From assembly GCA_903939515.1 (NCBI GenBank), contig CAJAHH010000010.1:140604-204603 (forward strand): a stretch of 64,000 nt of DNA. The letters run 5' to 3'. The DNA comes from an uncultured Verrucomicrobiota bacterium. Its GTDB lineage: Bacteria; Verrucomicrobiota; Verrucomicrobiia; Limisphaerales; UBA9464. The notes beneath the pieces were generated by a model. It was not told the DNA's origin. It saw only the letters and a list, made by a program, of their open reading frames with translations, and searched no databases. The position numbers and the translations under genes are program-made. How positions within the stretch are numbered: position 1 is the first letter of the stretch; each line of letters begins with the position of its first letter. This document shows positions 61,886 through 64,000 of the stretch, one piece after another.

Positions 61886-62878
61886 ATGCCCGAACCCATC
61901 GATATCGAGATCACAGAGAGCCGCCCCGGCCTACGCCTGGACCGCTACCTTGCGGAACGTTTCCCAGAAACGTCACGGGGGCGCTTTCAGCAACTGATCA
62001 CCGAGGGAGCCGTGCTCGTGAACGGTTCTTGCCCAAAGTCCACCGACCATCCGCGAGTCGGTGATCGCATCCAGGTTTGCTGGCCAGAAGCCATTCCCAG
62101 CGAGGTGCTGCCCGAGAACATCCCCTTGTCCATTCTGCACGAAGACGAGGATTTACTCGTGGTCAATAAATCCTCCGACTTGGTGGTGCACCCGGCTGCA
62201 GGGCATTCCTCCGGCACACTGGTCAATGCACTCCTCTATCATTGCCAAGACCGCTTGAGCGGCATCGGTGGCGTCGAACGGCCGGGCATTGTCCACCGCT
62301 TAGACCTCGGAACCAGCGGTTGTATCGTAGTGGCCAAAACAGATGCCGCACACGGTCACCTGTCGGCGCAATTTGCTGATCGCACCGTTGAAAAAGCCTA
62401 TTTGGCACTGGTCATCGGCACGGTCCGACCGCTCAACGGAGATATCCGGGCCCCAATTATCCGCCACCTGATCCAACGCAAAAAGATGGCAGTGACGACG
62501 CCAGGTAAAGGACGAGAGGCTTGGACTGAGTACCGCTGCCTTGAGTCACTCAGGGATGCCTCATGGATTGAGTGCCAATTGCACACCGGCCGAACCCACC
62601 AAATTCGGGTTCACCTGACTCATCTCGGCTTTCCGTTGCTCGGTGACGACGTGTACGGAGAGCGGGCCAACGCACGGTTCTTCCAGGAACACAACTGGAA
62701 GGCCCCTCGTCAAATGCTCCATGCCGCCCGACTGGCCTTCCTGCATCCACGCACCGGCCAAAAGATTCGTTTCGAGGCCCCGTTGCCTTCGGACATGGCA
62801 GCCTGTCTCGATCGACTGCGACTCGCGCCGATCCCCGAGGCTCCGCCGCCGTCACGAACCAGCCGAGCCTCGCGTTGA
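61886..62878 (+). CDS. RluD-family ribosomal large-subunit pseudouridine synthase
   Basis: Converts uridines in 23S rRNA (or related RNA) to pseudouridine. The 330-residue protein has an N-terminal S4 domain (RLDRYLAERFPETSRGRFQQL) and the catalytic domain with Asp140 in RPGIVHRLDLGTSGCIVVAK, EKAYLALVIG, and LHTGRTHQIRVHL. A Pro/Arg-rich tail of about 20 residues is unusual. RluD is likeliest, but RluC/RluA-type substrate choice cannot be excluded. Two bases separate it from the next gene, so they are probably co-transcribed. Confidence 0.92.
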   Translation: MPEPIDIEITESRPGLRLDRYLAERFPETSRGRFQQLITEGAVLVNGSCPKSTDHPRVGDRIQVCWPEAIPSEVLPENIPLSILHEDEDLLVVNKSSDLVVHPAAGHSSGTLVNALLYHCQDRLSGIGGVERPGIVHRLDLGTSGCIVVAKTDAAHGHLSAQFADRTVEKAYLALVIGTVRPLNGDIRAPIIRHLIQRKKMAVTTPGKGREAWTEYRCLESLRDASWIECQLHTGRTHQIRVHLTHLGFPLLGDDVYGERANARFFQEHNWKAPRQMLHAARLAFLHPRTGQKIRFEAPLPSDMAACLDRLRLAPIPEAPPPSRTSRASR

Positions 62879-62880
62879 CC

Positions 62881-64000
62881 ATGAGCGAGTCCCGATCGCG
62901 CTTCCTCAAGCAAAGCCTTTGGATGATTGCGGCCACCCTGGGGGGCGGGGCTGGCATGGCTCTGGTCCATGGTTCGGTGTCGAAGCTTGGCGGGGCTCAG
63001 GTCTATTTTCAGTTCAAGTCCCTGATGGCGATTTTCTACGTCGTGGGCGCCGCCCAAGGGGCTCTTTGGACTCTGACGGCACGACAAACTGCGACAGCAC
63101 TCACCCACGACGCCATCCAAGCGACACGGGCTGGCCTCAAGCGTTCCGCAGGCATCGTCCTGCTAGTTATGACGCTGGCCGGTCTGGCACTCATCCCGGG
63201 CGGACCCGCTCTAGCAAGCCTCCTGAAACTCACCTCGGTGTTGCCTCTCTGGATCACCTGGGGGCTGATCCTTGCCTCACTGCTGGCAGCCATTCAGCGC
63301 GGCATCCTTCAAGGGCGACAAGATTTTGCCGGACTGGGATCCATGTCGATCGTAGACGGATTGGGACGCTTTGCCTCCGTGGTCGCCATCCTGACCTGGG
63401 TGGGAGGAGGCGCTTCGGGCGCGGTTGCTGGGGCTTTGTCGGCGACTCTCATCGCCATGGTGGTGGGTTTTCGCGCGTTGAAACCATGGCCTATGGAAAC
63501 CACAACACTCACACCGACCGCTGAAAACACCCCGCGGCCTGCAATCGGAGCGACCAGCGGCTTCTGGCCTCTGTTTCTCGGTGCCACCGCGCTCCAGTGC
63601 TTGGGTCAGCTCGACAATTTGTTCCTTCAGGGAGCAGTGCCCGAAGCATGGCAAAAAGAAGTGGGGTCCCGCTATTCGCCTGGAGCTCAGGTCGGGTTCG
63701 CCCTCAGCCAGTTCACCGTGCCGCTGGCGCTGGTCATGTTCCCTAAGGTGGCCCGCAGCGCCGCCGGGGGCGATGGTCATCAGGCATTCCGCTGGACCTT
63801 GATCGCCACAGCCAGCTTGGGTGGATTGGCAGCCTTGGGCTGCACCCTTCTACCCTGGCTGCCGGTCAAAATCCTGCTACCGGGCATTCCTACGGAACTA
63901 TCAGCCCCACTAGTGCCCTGGTTTGCTTGGGGCATGCTGGCGTTCACGCTGGCCAATGTGCTCTTCAGCGACCGGATGGCTCATGGCGACTTCCGCTTCG
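62881..64000 (+). CDS. Polysaccharide flippase-like (MATE/MVF superfamily) membrane protein, N-terminal part
   Basis: The frame starts at the ATG at 62881 and is open to the window edge, 373 codons, with no stop found in reading it through. It encodes a multi-pass membrane protein: MSESRSRFLKQSLWMIAA, repeated Gly/Ala/Leu-rich helices, GARQTATAL-like loops, and FKSLMAIFYVVG and QRGILQGRQDFAGLG, which resemble Wzx/MurJ-type lipid-linked sugar flippases. At least eleven helices can be drawn. A cytoplasmic lipid II flippase (MurJ) is possible but the Wzx-like group fits better. Probably co-transcribed with the pseudouridine synthase; the C-terminus is missing. Confidence 0.75.
   Translation, partial: MSESRSRFLKQSLWMIAATLGGGAGMALVHGSVSKLGGAQVYFQFKSLMAIFYVVGAAQGALWTLTARQTATALTHDAIQATRAGLKRSAGIVLLVMTLAGLALIPGGPALASLLKLTSVLPLWITWGLILASLLAAIQRGILQGRQDFAGLGSMSIVDGLGRFASVVAILTWVGGGASGAVAGALSATLIAMVVGFRALKPWPMETTTLTPTAENTPRPAIGATSGFWPLFLGATALQCLGQLDNLFLQGAVPEAWQKEVGSRYSPGAQVGFALSQFTVPLALVMFPKVARSAAGGDGHQAFRWTLIATASLGGLAALGCTLLPWLPVKILLPGIPTELSAPLVPWFAWGMLAFTLANVLFSDRMAHGDFRF

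Noticed and set aside
1..64000. tRNA, rRNA or known riboswitch genes
   Set aside because: No cloverleaf, T-loop signature or rRNA segment was recognised in the gene-free intervals by eye; a covariance-model search would be decisive.

Overview
The window looks like chromosomal DNA of a Verrucomicrobiota bacterium (inference). It is GC-rich. It carries families typical of the Planctomycetes-Verrucomicrobia group: DUF1549/DUF1553, DUF1552 and DUF1501 proteins, PSCyt-type c-haem proteins, an H-X9-DG prepilin-like protein, and large secreted CotH/lamin-tail/Ig-like proteins. Housekeeping genes are interspersed with secreted accessory genes. No rRNA or tRNA gene was seen.

Layout. 1-2692: end of ilvN, a bidirectional terminator, a glutathione peroxidase, then rsmD overlapping a secreted beta-lactamase-like serine hydrolase. 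2693-4861: a repeat-rich accessory patch with a two-repeat type I-E-like CRISPR remnant, an IS3 orfA fragment and an Rpn-family nuclease/transposase gene flanked by repeats. 4862-9591: an orphan DUF1552 protein, a secreted subtilase with a propeptide-like N-terminus, and an Ig-like secreted protein. 9647-12711: a compact four-gene unit, DUF3570-ApbE-TlpA-DUF4266, the most interesting module here; the DUF3570 protein contains a DGISGAT motif like that used for ApbE-mediated covalent FMN attachment.

12859-28967: mostly housekeeping genes: tcdA, a prepilin-like protein, rmuC, a BlaR1/BlaI pair, frr, pyrH, dprA, gatA, uvrA, a MutT-like Nudix gene, and a UDP-glucose dehydrogenase/UDP-glucuronate epimerase pair. 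29174-43726: secreted accessory genes on the minus strand: a sialidase-like BNR protein, a giant CotH/lamin-tail protein of about 3,230 residues preceded by three consecutive hairpins, and a Tat-exported protein/MFS/creatininase operon.

43826-54546: a five-gene group of secreted PSCyt/DUF proteins (two DUF1501 paralogues, DUF1549/DUF1553, a PPC-like protein, and a haem-coiled coil-WD40 fusion), with 1-4 bp overlaps or short gaps suggesting co-transcription. 54836-57384: the rpsP-khpA-trmD-rplS locus, where a 750-bp gene-free spacer with a 17-bp minisatellite occupies the place where rimM normally lies. 57527-64000: glgC, ftsK, a divergent RluD-family gene and the start of a polysaccharide flippase-like gene cut by the window edge.
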